From contig OX439037.1 of NCBI GenBank assembly GCA_949317995.1, positions 72,789,762-72,853,761 on the forward strand: a stretch of 64,000 nt of DNA, written 5' to 3'. This stretch comes from Acholoe squamosa (Eukaryota > Annelida > Polychaeta > Phyllodocida > Polynoidae). This document shows, piece after piece, positions 47,841 through 59,849 of the stretch. Under the pieces are notes generated by a model. It was given only the letters and a program-made list of their open reading frames with translations. It did not search any database and was not told the origin of the DNA. Numbering within the stretch: position 1 is the stretch's first letter; every line of letters starts with the position of its first letter. The position numbers were made by a program, and so were the translations under genes.

Positions 47841-50655
47841 CCTATTTACTGGGCTCAATATGTTACATTATGACCAGACAATGACCTACAGACATACAAG
47901 GACAGCAATTCGGTGGTTACATTAAATTTTAGAGACAGCATTTGGTGTATTGGTGCTAGGTAAAATACTGAAGGGACTGAATAATGCTGACTGTGATATG
48001 TAGACCCTCTCTCAGCTATTTCTTGGAAAAAAAATACATTTTTGGTAACATCACCTACTACTGGTTAATTTTACTATCTATGTTCCTGAATATCAAACGC
48101 TTTGTATATCAGCTAGGTAGTTTCACCTTAGCCTAGACCCATATATATTGAGTCGATCACGTACAATTCAACTCAGACAACTCAATTGGAAGCTATTGAT
48201 ATATTGCATGTCGGCTTCTACATTTGTGAATTACCGTACAGGCTCACTGTCATTTATTACCAATAAAGAAAAGAAATAGAGAAGAAACAACAGTAGGGTC
48301 AACATGCATGCCTAAACACTTTTAAATGTCATGCGTCCAACACAAGTTATTATGTCCGACTCAAGGTGAATTCACTCTAGCAATTTTGTATGTATGTACC
48401 CGGATAGTGTTTTCCTGCCTTAGTATCTGTTTACTTGCCAGTTGAAGTTTCTTGATGGTGGCAAAGTAGTGCCTAATAAATGATAGTGAAGATAGGTAGA
48501 CCAGGTATGTAGGTATGTTAGTACCCCCATCAGACCCCCTGGTACCTTGTAGACACCTGATGTAGATAAGGTAGAGGTAGATAGATAGGACAAGACCACA
48601 CAATATCTATATCATCTAAATGTGTGTTATACACCTTTAATATATGTTATTGTAGGAATTAGGTTTATATTAAAGGGAAAAGGGAAATATGTCCTTGTAC
48701 CTTTCCTTTCTTTTCATCTTAGGTTTGGAAACTGTTCTATCAATTTATCTTTTATAACAATTGAATTCAACATGTCTGTGTTGTGTGTGTATTATTCATT
48801 TTAAACAAGTTATCTTTGGAAACAGAAATATAAATTGGAATAAGCCTAGTCGATATTTTATCTGTTTATATTGATATAGATACTACTCATGTAAAATGTA
48901 TTTATGGAGGCATATATAGGGGTAATAATGATATTTAATAAGCCCGAGCGTGGGAGGACACAACATTGAAAAAAAATATTATAAGTATTTCATTTAATGA
49001 CGTGGGTTATGGAGGTTCCCAGTACCTTATTTATACATACAATTCTCTCTCATTGCTCCAGTGTAAGTTGTCGTGACATTTTATGTTGAACATACCTTTG
49101 CATGAGAACATGCCAACTGTTGCTTTGTTTAAGTCTTAAGCTTTTATGTTGTTGGAAATACAATTACAAACATATAGATGGACACAAAAGAGATCCATTC
49201 AATAATAGCCTTTATGGTAGTCCCATATGAGTAGAAAAGGGTAAAAGGGCAGATACCATTGCCTTTCAAGAATAATTAATTTCAGAACCTCAAAAATGCT
49301 ATTCCTAGAAAGTTTTCATGCCTCACGTAGTCGCTCCCAAGGACATGACCCCACATTGACTTGGCATGCCAATGGCTTCTTTGTACCAGCGGTAATGGAA
49401 TGACTTTTTACTATCTGCATTAAAAGGGAGTGCATTTATGGGAAAAAGGCCTACTTAATTAAAAGACAGTTCTAGTATCCCCCTCTCAAACCTCCACACC
49501 CAGACACAGCAGAAATACTCAGGACTGAGATATCCTTCCACTGTCTGTTCCCCCTTTCTGCACCCTCCCGACAGATACTTTGAGGTGCCCCCAGGACCCC
49601 AGACTCACTATAAAAAAGAGGCCTTTTTTATGACTCAAAGTCTTAACACTTTTGTAGTTTATCCATTTTTAAAACTACCTCAGGTATTTACTAATACTCT
49701 TTGTTTCATCTGATCTTCCACTTCTTCATAGGAGATCCATTAGACAATTCCATTAATTTCATACAATCACGCCTCTTTAATGAATGTAATCCCGGAGAGT
49801 CGTTTCCATCCATGAATCATACTACCTCAATCACTGTATGGTCGGCATAATACATTACCAGCATTTCATTGCCCCCACCCCCACCTCCCCCCTATCGTCT
49901 TGCAGTTTAAAATCCTTTTTCCTGTTCTGTGGCTATATAGAGAATAGAGAAGGCTGGATACTGTAGAGTGGTGAGTTGCTCTCTATGTGCTGTCATGTTG
50001 ATAAGTGCTCAACGAGCAACTCACGGCCAGGAATGCCACACACACAGCACTCAGACTCCTTCAGACCCCACTAAGAACAGTCAGATCAAAGACTACACAG
50101 ACTGTGTGAAGGCAGGGAGGGAGAGAGGTGTAAAGGGGAGTAGTGGCCAATGTCTGGTGGGGAGTAGGGAGGGGGGCTATAAGTAGAAGGGGTGAAATAC
50201 TTACATAAGTATGTATGAATAGAGCCATAATTTAAAGTCTTTTTTCATTGATATTGCAGTACAAATTAGGGTGTATGTTCATTTATTGAGATTGGAATAG
50301 CACATACGCCAGGTATATTGTTCAGGCTAAGTAGCTCACTTATAGATCCTTCTCCTTCCCTTAAGCAAGGTCCATGTCAACACATTCAGATCACATACAC
50401 AAGGCCACATTATACGACCTAAAACTCTGTATATAGCATGTCCTTCTCTAGCACGGGTTGAAGCAGTAACTGAATTTGAAGAACTACACCTGAATAAAGT
50501 CTGTAATGTAGTTAGGAGGTTGTAAGGAGCAGGAGCAGGAGCAGGAGGAAGTTGTTGTTATGGTGGTGGTCAGCACCCTGGAGGTGGGTGGTCACTGCTG
50601 GTCAGGGGTAAAGAGCTTGGTCAGCACATTGTCCTCCAGGTGCCACCTGTGCAAA
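47841..50655. other. Unassigned non-coding stretch with one perfect hairpin
   Basis: The only structured point noticed is GTGAGTTGCTC at 49971, paired with GAGCAACTCAC ending at 50024 (11 of 11 bases). No gene was recognised. Confidence 0.4.
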
Positions 50656-50659
50656 GGTC

Positions 50660-50870
50660 AGCTTAATAAGCCTTCAAGGGCCGCATGATGCCGCCAGGTT
50701 CATGTGCATGCGTTGTCATAATGCAGAAATGCAGATCTGGTAAGTCATCTTGCCAGCAGTGCATTGGTGCTTAATGCCAATTTGCTGCAATGGCGGCCAG
50801 TATATGATGCTTGAATGCGTCCCCGGCGAGTAAATTGCCACGGTTGCATTTATGCATCATAAGGACTAGT
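50660..50870. mobile_element. Foldback MITE, degenerate copy
   Basis: It contains GTTGTCATAATGCAGAAATG, TGCCAGCAGTGCATTGGTGC, then GCGTCCCCGGCGAGTAAATT with GCCACGGTTGCATTTATGCA. This is the same two-hairpin order as the 71-260 copy. Confidence 0.5.
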
Positions 50871-52325
50871 AAATGTTTAAAAACTCAATGACAACAGTAT
50901 GTTCTCCTGTGTGGCTTCATGATCTGAATCCTTTCTTGGGTTTCCTTCCGCCAGGCCTACTCCCATCTTTTAGAGATTAAAGATAAAGAAAAGCTAGGAA
51001 GTGGTAGTGCTTCATGCTCCTAGTATTTACCATACTCAGTTTTTTTTTGGATTGATTGTTCAATTGCTTTGGCAATCTACAAATAGTATTTAGAGTTGGT
51101 GCGTGAGCCCAAGCCATTTATTGAGGTGCTACACAGACCAATGTCTGCATAACCTATAGGGCCAGAATGAGCAAGCAGGGTGGGGAGGGGGGTACTTCAC
51201 CCAGAATGCTTGTCACTGAAGTGCTGTGGACCCATATTATATACACATTTATAGATATAACAGCCTCCCTTGCCTCTCCCTTAGGATAATGCCAACACCG
51301 AATGATGAGACTACTATTGTCAATACCCAGTGCTATTTTGATAAAGCAATTGCTAGACAGCAGACAAATGCAAGAAGCCACTTTGGAAGCATTTATATTG
51401 CTCATTCACATATCCATTTGCTTGTAAACTCCTTGGCAAATCGTGAGCATTAGACTCTCCGGGTGCAGGCCCACTCAACAGTAAAAGACCATGACTTGAC
51501 TTATACTCTGCACTTAACTAGTTTCAACAGAGCTTGAAAAGTCACAGGGTTCAACAACTACGTGCCAAGCTGCACTGCCCACTCCAGACTACCAAATGTA
51601 AAGCAATAAATTCAATGTTTTGAAACCATAAGCAGACACTTAAATATAGACATAGACATCATCAATTAATAGGCATAACTGATAGAGCTCCATTGACCAG
51701 TACCATCTTTCTTTTCTTCTCTGAGTATTCCTTTATTTATTCAATCATTTCTGAGAATTAAATATTGCAATGCCATATTCCACCTCATCAGTTCCTGGAG
51801 GATGTTAATACCCTGGAGACAATTGGAATTTCTTTGTAGATATACAGATGATATAGCTCATCTGATCGAAAACCTGATATCAGAATCCGTTAGCTCTCTT
51901 CACAGTGTCCCCACTACACCTGTAATAATGCACCATCCAATGTGAAGGATTATATGTAGCTAGATTTGACCTAAGATAAAGGTGTTTTAGTTCTAACATC
52001 ATGTCCAGAATGGTAGAACCAGATGCCGCGCGTGGCCCTGCCACTCACATATGACCCTTTCACAGGCTACAGCTTATGATGCAGCATTAAAAAAGCCACC
52101 CTGGAGTAGGTGAGCAGTGTCTTAGATGCTGCTGGAGCATCTCTCACACATCTAATAATAACCATCATGTTGGTGTCTGCAGCCTAGACACACAGGGAGA
52201 CTACCACTGTGTCTACTCAGCCATCCATAGGCAAGCACCTCCTCCTTCTTCATTGGCACTTTTCCAGTCACTGGCTGCCAACTGTACTGCATGATGCCTG
52301 TAGTGGTCGGAGTGCCCCCTGGGAC
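50871..52325. other. Unassigned spacer
   Basis: No recognised gene or repeat. TTAACCCTTTAAGG near 52330 and TTAACCCTTGAAGG near 52356, just before the 23-bp array, look like detached MITE ends. Confidence 0.35.
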
Positions 52326-52377
52326 TTGTTAACCCTTTAAGGTCTGGGACCTCTTAACCCTTGAAGGTCTGCAAAGT

Positions 52378-52969
52378 GTTTGATACATGGATACAGCCTT
52401 GTATGATACATGGATACAGCCTTGTATGATACATGAATACAGCCTTATATGATACATGGATACAGCCTTATATGATACATGAATACAGCCTTGTATGATA
52501 CATGGATACAGCCTTGTATGATACATGGATACAGCCTTGTATGATACATGGATAGAGCCTTGTATGATACATGGATACAGCCTTGTATCATACATGGAGA
52601 CAGCCTTATATGATACATGGATACAGCCTTGTATGATACATGGATACAGCCTTGTATGATACATGGATACAGCCTTGTATCATACATGGATACAGCCTTG
52701 TATGATACATGGATAGAGCCTTGTATGATACATGGATAGAGCCTTGTATGATACATGGATACAGCCTTGTATGATACATGGATAGAGCCTTGTATGATAC
52801 ATGGATACAGCCTTGTATGATACATGGATACAGCCTTGTATGATACATGAATACATCCTTATATGATACATGGATAGAGCCTTGTATGATACATGGATAG
52901 AGCCTTGCATGATACATGGATAGAGCCTTGTATGATACATGGATACAGCCTTGTATCATACATGGATAC
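52378..52969. repeat. 23-bp tandem satellite, ~26 copies
   Basis: The unit is TGATACATGGATACAGCCTTGTA with frequent single-base variants (GGATAGAGCC, GAATACAGCC, TTATATG). Because three 23-bp units make 69 bp without stops, the array is open in several minus-strand frames and yields a repeating 23-residue translation. That is a by-product of the period, not evidence of a protein. Confidence 0.95.
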
Positions 52970-53289
52970 ATAGATAGAACTAAACGACCGTGGTGTACGA
53001 GGTGGCCGATCCACCACGAGGGGTGGATCAGGCACCGAGGGCACCAGGGGAGTTTAGTTCTATATGTATTTTATGTTTTTAGAGTGTCTAATTAACTGAA
53101 AATTAGCAAAATCCATTACCGTAGTCCCCCGTACGAGCGACAGTCCGCCATTTTGAATGTTTACATGCACCCAGAACGAGGCTGCAGTGGTGGATCTGCC
53201 GCTGTGGTGGATCGACACACGTTACGCCACTGGGGGTGTGGCGATCGACCGCGCAATGCTATCTCTACGGGAAGAAGTTATTCACATAA
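52970..53289. mobile_element. Hairpin-bearing insertion splitting the 23-bp array
   Basis: The satellite stops after CATGGATACA and resumes at AAGCCTTGTATCATACATGG near 53293, so about 320 bp of foreign sequence lies within it. It begins with an inverted repeat whose ends are AGAACTAAAC (52975) and GTTTAGTTCT (53052). Inside is a GGATCCACC/GGTGGATC-type stem, and further GTGGATC words follow at 53190-53210. It is GC- and CpG-rich compared with the flanks. It is a non-coding element of unknown type. Confidence 0.6.
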
Positions 53290-53326
53290 AATAAAGCCTT
53301 GTATCATACATGGATACAGCCTTGTA
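53290..53326. repeat. 23-bp satellite, continuation
   Basis: AAGCCTTGTATCATACATGG and ATACAGCCTTGTA continue the array after the insertion. Confidence 0.85.
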
Positions 53327-53399
53327 TTGGCAGGTATTTATAAGCTACAAGCTGGTAGTGGCGCTGATAATATTATGATAAGACGGAGATTAGCGTGTC

Positions 53400-53545
53400 C
53401 AGGGAGCGTTAACCAGGGAAATGGTACCCATCATGGTATGTCTTATCAGTTGGGCTAACCTCAACCACTGGGCATTCATGCAGCCCACTGAGCCTATTCA
53501 TGCCTCCTTTGTAGTTGATACACACCTGAAGAGTCAGTGTGATGC
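53400..53545. mobile_element. Remnant of the foldback MITE
   Basis: GGGCATTCATGCAGCCCACTG and GTGTGATGCACCTGCAGC, with the GATACACACCTGAAGAGT spacer seen in other copies. Ends are missing. Confidence 0.35.
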
Positions 53546-53558
53546 ACCTGCAGCATAT

Positions 53559-53697
53559 ACCGTATTGGCCTGTATAAGGGCCATTAGAATGCATCTTGAT
53601 TTAAGTCTTGAATAGGTGACGGTCTTGAATAAGCGCCGGGGGTAGAGCCTACTCGAAATCTATAAGCTCCCTGGCGCTTATCCAAGCCAATAGGGTA
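53559..53697. mobile_element. Short MITE, ~139 bp
   Basis: The ends TACCGTATTGGCCTGTATAA and TTATCCAAGCCAATAGGGTA are inverted matches at about 21 of 25 bases (including the GGGCC/GGCGC ends of the arms). The interior AATAAGCGCCGGG repeats part of the end. No coding capacity is present. Confidence 0.6.
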
Positions 53698-56600
53698 GAT
53701 CTCAAAGAGATAGATCGTGGAGGGAGGAGGGCATGGAGAGGGGGGATCTGTGATCCACTCCCTCCTGTTCCTCCTGTAAGTCCATCTATTGATTATCGTG
53801 GCATATTGGAGGCGGTTACATCGATTGCTGCTGTGTGCAGATTGTGGGTGGATTGGGACGTGCCGATCACCAAGTTATACATACACACCAGCTAACTGGT
53901 CTCACACTAGTGACTAAATGGCTCCATGTGAGCTTTTACCTCACAAAATCGTAGTTAGGGAATAGATATAATGTCACTTTTCATGCTTTAAAAAGAATCT
54001 ATATTTGCATTGCAGAGATTTTTATGGGATTTTAAGTGTTCAAACCCTGACAAAAGTTGTATTAAATCATAATATTTCTTGGTTATTATCGATCAACAAG
54101 TGGCATTCCTATTGAGTAGACTAAAGGAAGTCTTGTGGGTTAAAGGCACCACTTGTTAATACACCCTCCCCCTATAGTAAAAAGATGTTACATGTTTAAT
54201 ACCTTCTTCAAAGTAGCTTCCCTGAAGCCCCTAAAGCTAAGATTGAAATTATTTGCTTTGGCGATCTAATACACGATATCCCAAAAAGCTTATTGTTGAT
54301 CCTGCCTGATCGATATTTAGGTAAAAGATCGATGTAGAATTGTTAGCATTTTTAATAGGGGCTGGGAAATAGCAGATAGGGGGAAAGGAATAAAGATTCA
54401 AGGTTTAAAGATAGGGAGAAGGAATGTAGTAAAAAGTGGGGAAAATAAGTTGGAATGGATTGAGATGAATTTTGATACAAGTGGGAATGGAGTGAGAGCC
54501 ATAAAAAGCAATTAACAGTGACGTGAGAGGCTGTCAAGTCAGGTAGGAATGAAATAAGAGGCAAAGAAAATCATCTATTAAGATTCAACTGAGAACCAGG
54601 AAAGACTATCAGAAAAGAATTGAAAAATGAAGCAATCCACAGTTGAATCGACGAGGAATGGAGATAGGGATCATATTGAGGACATTTTGACGTGAAGTGA
54701 TGGAAAGAAGGGTATAACAAGGTATTGTAGATAAAACCTCTGGAGGGAGAAGAGTTAGCATAGACTATATAGGTTGGGATATGAGGGCAGAGGTTAGAGA
54801 GTGAGAGCAGCTGGTAAGATTGATTATAAAGTGAGTTAAAAATAGATTGACTTACAGCCAGCCTAGGGGTGTGTGGGCTTGGCTTGGGGGCTGCTGAGGG
54901 TGGGGTAGCCATGGGCTCATCAACACTTAAGACGCTTACGTCAGAGGGTGGGGATAACTAGGGCGGCTTGGCAGGGTAATGGATCCACAACTGTGGGCTG
55001 GTAGTCTGTCAGAAGATGCCTCTCACAGTGTTTATGTGAATGGGAAATATATGATGCATCCACTGGAGGAATCCCTGGTATGTTTCTCATTATAGAGTCA
55101 TTTGTTTAGTAGGGATGTGTGTGGATGCTACTTGTTCTGAGGCCACAGTGTTTCACTCTTCTCTGTCTCTTTTTTGTTTCTGATCAGCTACCAGGTCTAT
55201 AGGGATAACCTAAACAGCAGAACCTGGGCTACTGCGTTGATTATAGCCTGTAGCCTTTAGTATCAGTTTCTACGTAATAAGTGACCACAAAGTGGCTTAA
55301 TGGTCAGTAATGCATTGTTGATAACGAGACGCACGTTCTGATAAGAGAGTGTCCCGTTAATGTGAACCTTTTTGTATTAAAACCTTTCAAAACGTGTAAT
55401 GGAATGGAATTTTCTTCATAGACTGTGCACAGGTAATTAGCAATAAAGGTTCGAACGATGCCCACTAATATGTTATTTAGTATGTGCCTGGAGAGTGATT
55501 CAGGTGTTGTTCCCACCAAGTATAGGACTGATCTAAGATATGTCTTCACTAAAAGGAATTTTCAGTTTAAAAGCAATTTTGCCAGTCATTTCATTTTTAA
55601 TCATACAGGAGAAGCATTGCACACCATTTCTAAGCAGAATTGATGAGAAATGAGGCCAATATTTCATCTTTAGAGCTAGATAGATGATAGGAATAACCTA
55701 CAGTATGAGGTAACTTGGCCTAAACAGGCCTATATGCTGCCACATTTTCAACTTTTTGAAGCATATTATGTGTTACAGAGGGGTCGTTTATACCTTTTGC
55801 ATCAAACACAGATTTGTATTTCTGATATAAACTTCTTTGAGATGCATTATGGTCAGATTTCTAATGATTGTACTCTGTGGGATAACCAAAAACAGGTCCT
55901 TTAGCTACCAATATAAGCCCATTTCTTCCTCTCAGGAACCTCCATCTCCCCAACCATCGCCTCTCCCATTAGGGTTGTACAAGGGGGTTGTAGCCCTTGC
56001 TACTGGCTCAACTTTTCACCTCCTCAATGATCCGAAGATGTAACCCCCTTAAGAGGTTTTGACATTGCTGTCCAATCCTTGTCATTCAACATATTTGCAC
56101 TCTTTTGACAAATCTCTCAGTGTCTGAGCAATCAATTGAGTGAGGATTTGATGTATATGAAACAAAAGAATGCCTACAGTCTGGATGATTCTCAGGGTAG
56201 GTTCTGGTGAAAAATAGCAATTTCTGGCAATCTTAGAGCCTGTTTGGTGACTGATATCTTTGAAAGTAAAGGTGCTACAGTTATCAAAATAGTGTCAAAT
56301 GAAGAGGAATTTTGTTTAACAACTTCTGTGGACTTCCCATGTACACAGAAAAATATGTCTCTCTATATTGGCTGTGAGAGTGATGAAAGGTAGTGAAACA
56401 TTGAAGATTTCAGAAATCTTTTTCCATGGTTTCCATGGCAACCAGTCACATGATTATCAAAATATTGAAGAAATGATCCTACATTCAGGTAGCCCTTTAT
56501 CTTAGCTTTAACCTGATAGCTAGATCAATATTGCAGCTTGACTGGTTGTGAAATTATCGATGACCTTTCAAGACAAGTCAGGGAAACTTTTTGTTTTCAG

Positions 56601-57258
56601 TCTCATACTTGGTGAGAAGATCTATAGAACTAATTCAGTAGTCTTCGCTTGTTCCCTGTGGTTGTCCTGGAGTTGATGGCCCTAGAATTCTAACTGCTAC
56701 GGATAGCAGAATGTGGGTTTTTGTGAGCAGGTGGGTGGGCTATTCGATAATTAGTGCTTCCTGAGGTTGCTTTTGTTGTTGTTGTTGTTGTTGTTGTTTT
56801 TGGGTTTTTTTACAACAGAATAAGAATAGGTCAAATCCTCGGCAAACATTATAGGTGTTCCTTTCAATAGGATTCCTTTAACAGTAGAATAAGGGAGGGG
56901 TGCAAGTGCAATGACAGGGTTAGTGGGGCATTGGGGGTTACAGTGAATATGTCCAGGTATAGAACATATCTCAGGTATGCACACAATTTGCAAACATTGC
57001 CTTCCCAATGAGTCTCAAAGGTTAGTACAGGGAAATGAGGTTGTAGGGGCACATCAATCAGAAATCCTCCACTGTATACGGTCCCCTGTATACAGTATAC
57101 GCACACATGGGTAAGCGCGCAGAAGCTGAATCCCATTTCAAGGCTGCATGATTATATTCAAATGTCAAAGAAATTGCGGTGGGAAGAAAGCACCTCAGCC
57201 CCTCGAGCGTCTCAGCCCCCCTCTCCCCCACTTTACCTCCTACTGCTCCCCCTCTCAC
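53698..57258. other. Unassigned non-coding stretch with a (TTG)n
   Basis: The only clear repeat is (TTG)n at about 56773-56797. The A/G-rich sequence from 54360 to 54850 lengthens minus-strand open frames (70 and 113 codons) that look like composition artefacts. Confidence 0.35.
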
Positions 57259-57327
57259 CGATGCCATTAGGGGCTCGATGAGGGACAAAATGTCGTCTGC
57301 TTTGATCTTCTCCCGCCTGTCGTCTGC
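57259..57327 (-). CDS. Candidate 69-bp internal exon
   Basis: On the minus strand, GATATAGGCTCCAG is followed by 23 codons reading ADDRREKIKADDIL, then SLIEPLMAS. These are followed at once by GTGAGA, a good 5' splice site. The exon would be exactly in phase at both ends. The charged amphipathic content and GC-rich codons look more protein-like than the neighbourhood. The open frame extends beyond both sites (57058-57498), so the splice reading is not forced. No family was recognised and no partner exon found. It would lie inside the presumed long intron of the + strand gene, on the opposite strand. Confidence 0.25.
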
Positions 57328-57900
57328 CTGGAGCCTATATCCGCCTATATATATGTCAATTATGACGGGGGCACTTCTCACTGGGACACCTCTTTGTGAT
57401 ATAGAATCCTCCTCCCATCCCACTGTTCCCATGGCACCACAAAGTATATATACATGTACACCGTGTTTTCTGTAAGAGTATTTTGTTGTAAGATGCATTA
57501 TAGCCTCAGGACAATTAGTCTAGAGGTGTTCTTTGTAACATTAAGATACTGATGGAAATCACGTGGAGGTACCTTTAAGGGATGTATAGAAATACCACTG
57601 CTTTGAGAATTAATACCTAATGGAAGGAAAACTTTTTTTTCTAAGATGACAAAGGAAAATGTATTAATTGAAACTGATACTCTATCTGCATTTGTAAATC
57701 AATTAATCTGCTGGTAAATGGGTTAGGAGCAACATTTGAACTATTGTTGGCCTATTGTTCAAGAAATCGAAGACCGTCATTTTCCCTTCTCCACATCCAT
57801 GATTATTATCAAGACTTCCCTCACGACAGGAATCTAAAGCCAAGAGAGGCCATCAAAATGTACCATGTAGCTTCCACTTCCATTTACATTCATCCTAAAA
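57328..57900. other. Unassigned spacer
   Basis: Nothing recognised beyond continuation of the minus-strand open frame to 57498. Confidence 0.3.
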
Positions 57901-58083
57901 CTCCGCGTATAAGCCGCACCCCTTCCTTTGGAACGAGATATAAACCGCATCTGCTACTTGAAAATTTCAATTTCAATACTGTGTTAAAACCCCTCGTATT
58001 AGCCACGCACTTAGTTTAGGGCAATGCTATAAGCCACAGAAAGGGTCTGCAGTGGTCCATAAGCTGTGGCTTATAGGCAGGGC
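57901..58083. mobile_element. MITE with TATAAGCC ends
   Basis: The left part has GCGTATAAGCCGCACC. The right part is GCTGTGGCTTATAGGCAGGG. The inverted arms share TATAAGCC(G/A)CA. Internal sub-copies (GATATAAACCGCATC, GCTATAAGCCACAG) lie between. Non-coding; the boundaries are approximate. Confidence 0.5.
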
Positions 58084-59278
58084 TATACTGAGCACGGTTT
58101 ACATCACTGATGCCATAATTATTTTAATTAACCTTTTTGCAACAACCCTTGTCGATGATATGCAGTCAAGTGAAGACTAGATGGAAATGTGGGCACTTCA
58201 TGTGCCGTTTAAGTGGTATATTAAACGTAATAGCATTTTGAAGATGCCATAGCGTGCTCCCATTAGGGCCAAGGCATGATCTCAATCTTCTAGAGTCCTG
58301 TGAAGCAATTAAACTACGGGAAACCGATACTTGACGCAAAAACTTAAGCTGCGCCCACTGATGTTGGAGTTTTGGCCTGATTAAAATCTTTATACCATTC
58401 TCAGGTGAATTCCCTTGGATGGATTTCTATCAAAGGCTTGGCGCCCGTAATAATATCTATTAGTCCAATTGAATTAATTCCTGGCCCACATTAGTTCTAA
58501 TATAAAGTATTCCAAACTGTTGAAAGGATTTTAGGAAGGGAAGAGGGGAGGGTGACTTAACTTTACATTAGATTTCTGACAGAGTTCCTTGGACTAGATA
58601 GTACCACGGTATTTCATAGTGCACTTTTCAGTCGTTAATTAATATGTATTTCAGATTCAGATATTAGATCTATTTATAGAGAATTAATGAGGGACAAGAT
58701 TAAATAACTCTTTTGCACTCATTTATTGTGCCCAATATAGTATCAGCAATGCTACTGATATGACCTTCCTGATAACTGCTTATCAGCTGAGGGAATGATA
58801 AGTGGGCCTGTAGTGGTATTTACACATACTCCAGTGATGTAATCAGATTGTATGGTATCTATACAGGTTATATCTTGTTACATGATGGGTACATCATGGC
58901 ATGATATGTATAACAAGGTTGCAAAATGGTAGATATGATCTCTAGATATCATATTGTTTTAATCCTAATGGGAAACATAAGGTTTGGACCTAAAATGCAA
59001 AAAAAAATAATAATACAATGTAATAACTATATATGCACATACAGTCTACTATCCAATTAGCATATATCTTACTGTCTATACAAAAATATTCAAAAAGAAA
59101 GAAAAAGATTTACATAACCAAAATTCCTTCATGCAGCGATATGTATACACACCTAATAGAGGTTTGATAGTTCTACACAGAAAAGCTGGAGTAATTTCCC
59201 AGTAAAGGTTCAAGCCCTGAGGTAGTACAGTGATCTATTAGGGCAACAGCCCGAGACAGCATACATGGCTGTCTATTG
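58084..59278. other. Unassigned spacer
   Basis: AT-rich; nothing recognised. Confidence 0.35.
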
Positions 59279-59307
59279 TTAGACCCGAGGTTAGACCTCG
59301 GGTCTAA
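59279..59307. repeat. Perfect 29-bp hairpin
   Basis: TTAGACCCGAGGT and ACCTCGGGTCTAA (13 of 13 bases) flank a TAG centre. A single half copy, ACACCTCGGGTCTT, occurs near 59917. Confidence 0.9.
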
Positions 59308-59570
59308 TATAGGTCTACTCACCTTTTCGCCTAACATCTTTTCGCTGAAAAGGGTATGTGTCCTATGAATTGACCATTGTCCATTGCTGTAGATTGGTTT
59401 GAATTTGCAATGGTTTTTGTATAGAAATATAGATAAATTAAAGCTCCTTTATATTGCTAATGTAATCAGTTCCAATCTGAATTTAATATGTATATACAAA
59501 GCTTCATTCTAAGATGTTCTTTTATTTTGTTATTCATAAGGCTGGTCGTAACAGGGTGATACTACCACTG

Positions 59571-59745
59571 AGGTGTGTGTGGGCAATGACCCGTCACTTA
59601 GCACAAGGGACACTCCAGAAAGACCGGTGTACCTGTCAGTAAGCACGACACTGGCGCCTCTTATTGATTGCTAGTATGTGCTGTCGCCACAGGTCTTTCT
59701 GCAGTGTCCCTTGTGCTTAGTAACGGGTCATTGACCACACACACC
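59571..59745. mobile_element. Foldback element, ~55-bp arms
   Basis: The left arm AGGTGTGTGTGGGCAATGAC runs through to GGGACACTCCAGAAAGACC (ending about 59625). It is mirrored by the right arm from 59691, GGTCTTTCTGCAGTGTCCC to GGTCATTGACCACACACACC. There are only a few mismatches and a central region of about 65 bp. A third partial arm (GATGGGTCATTAACCAGAC) follows at 59802-59830. No coding capacity is present. Confidence 0.75.
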
Positions 59746-59849
59746 TCTACCATTGAATGATATCATATGTAATGTCAAAAGGTCCTTCTAGGCTGTCTGA
59801 GCTGCAAGGTGATGGGTCATTAACCAGACACACCTCTACTATTGATTTA

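Noticed and set aside
52329..53044. Five overlapping minus-strand open frames reading a 23-residue repeat (YHTRLYPCI-like)
   Set aside because: The frames are translations of the 23-bp satellite. The period is not a multiple of three and the unit lacks stops, so several frames stay open automatically.
57058..57498. Complete 146-residue minus-strand protein
   Set aside because: Only the central 57259-57327 part has splice-bounded, protein-like character. The flanking codons look like intron or spacer.
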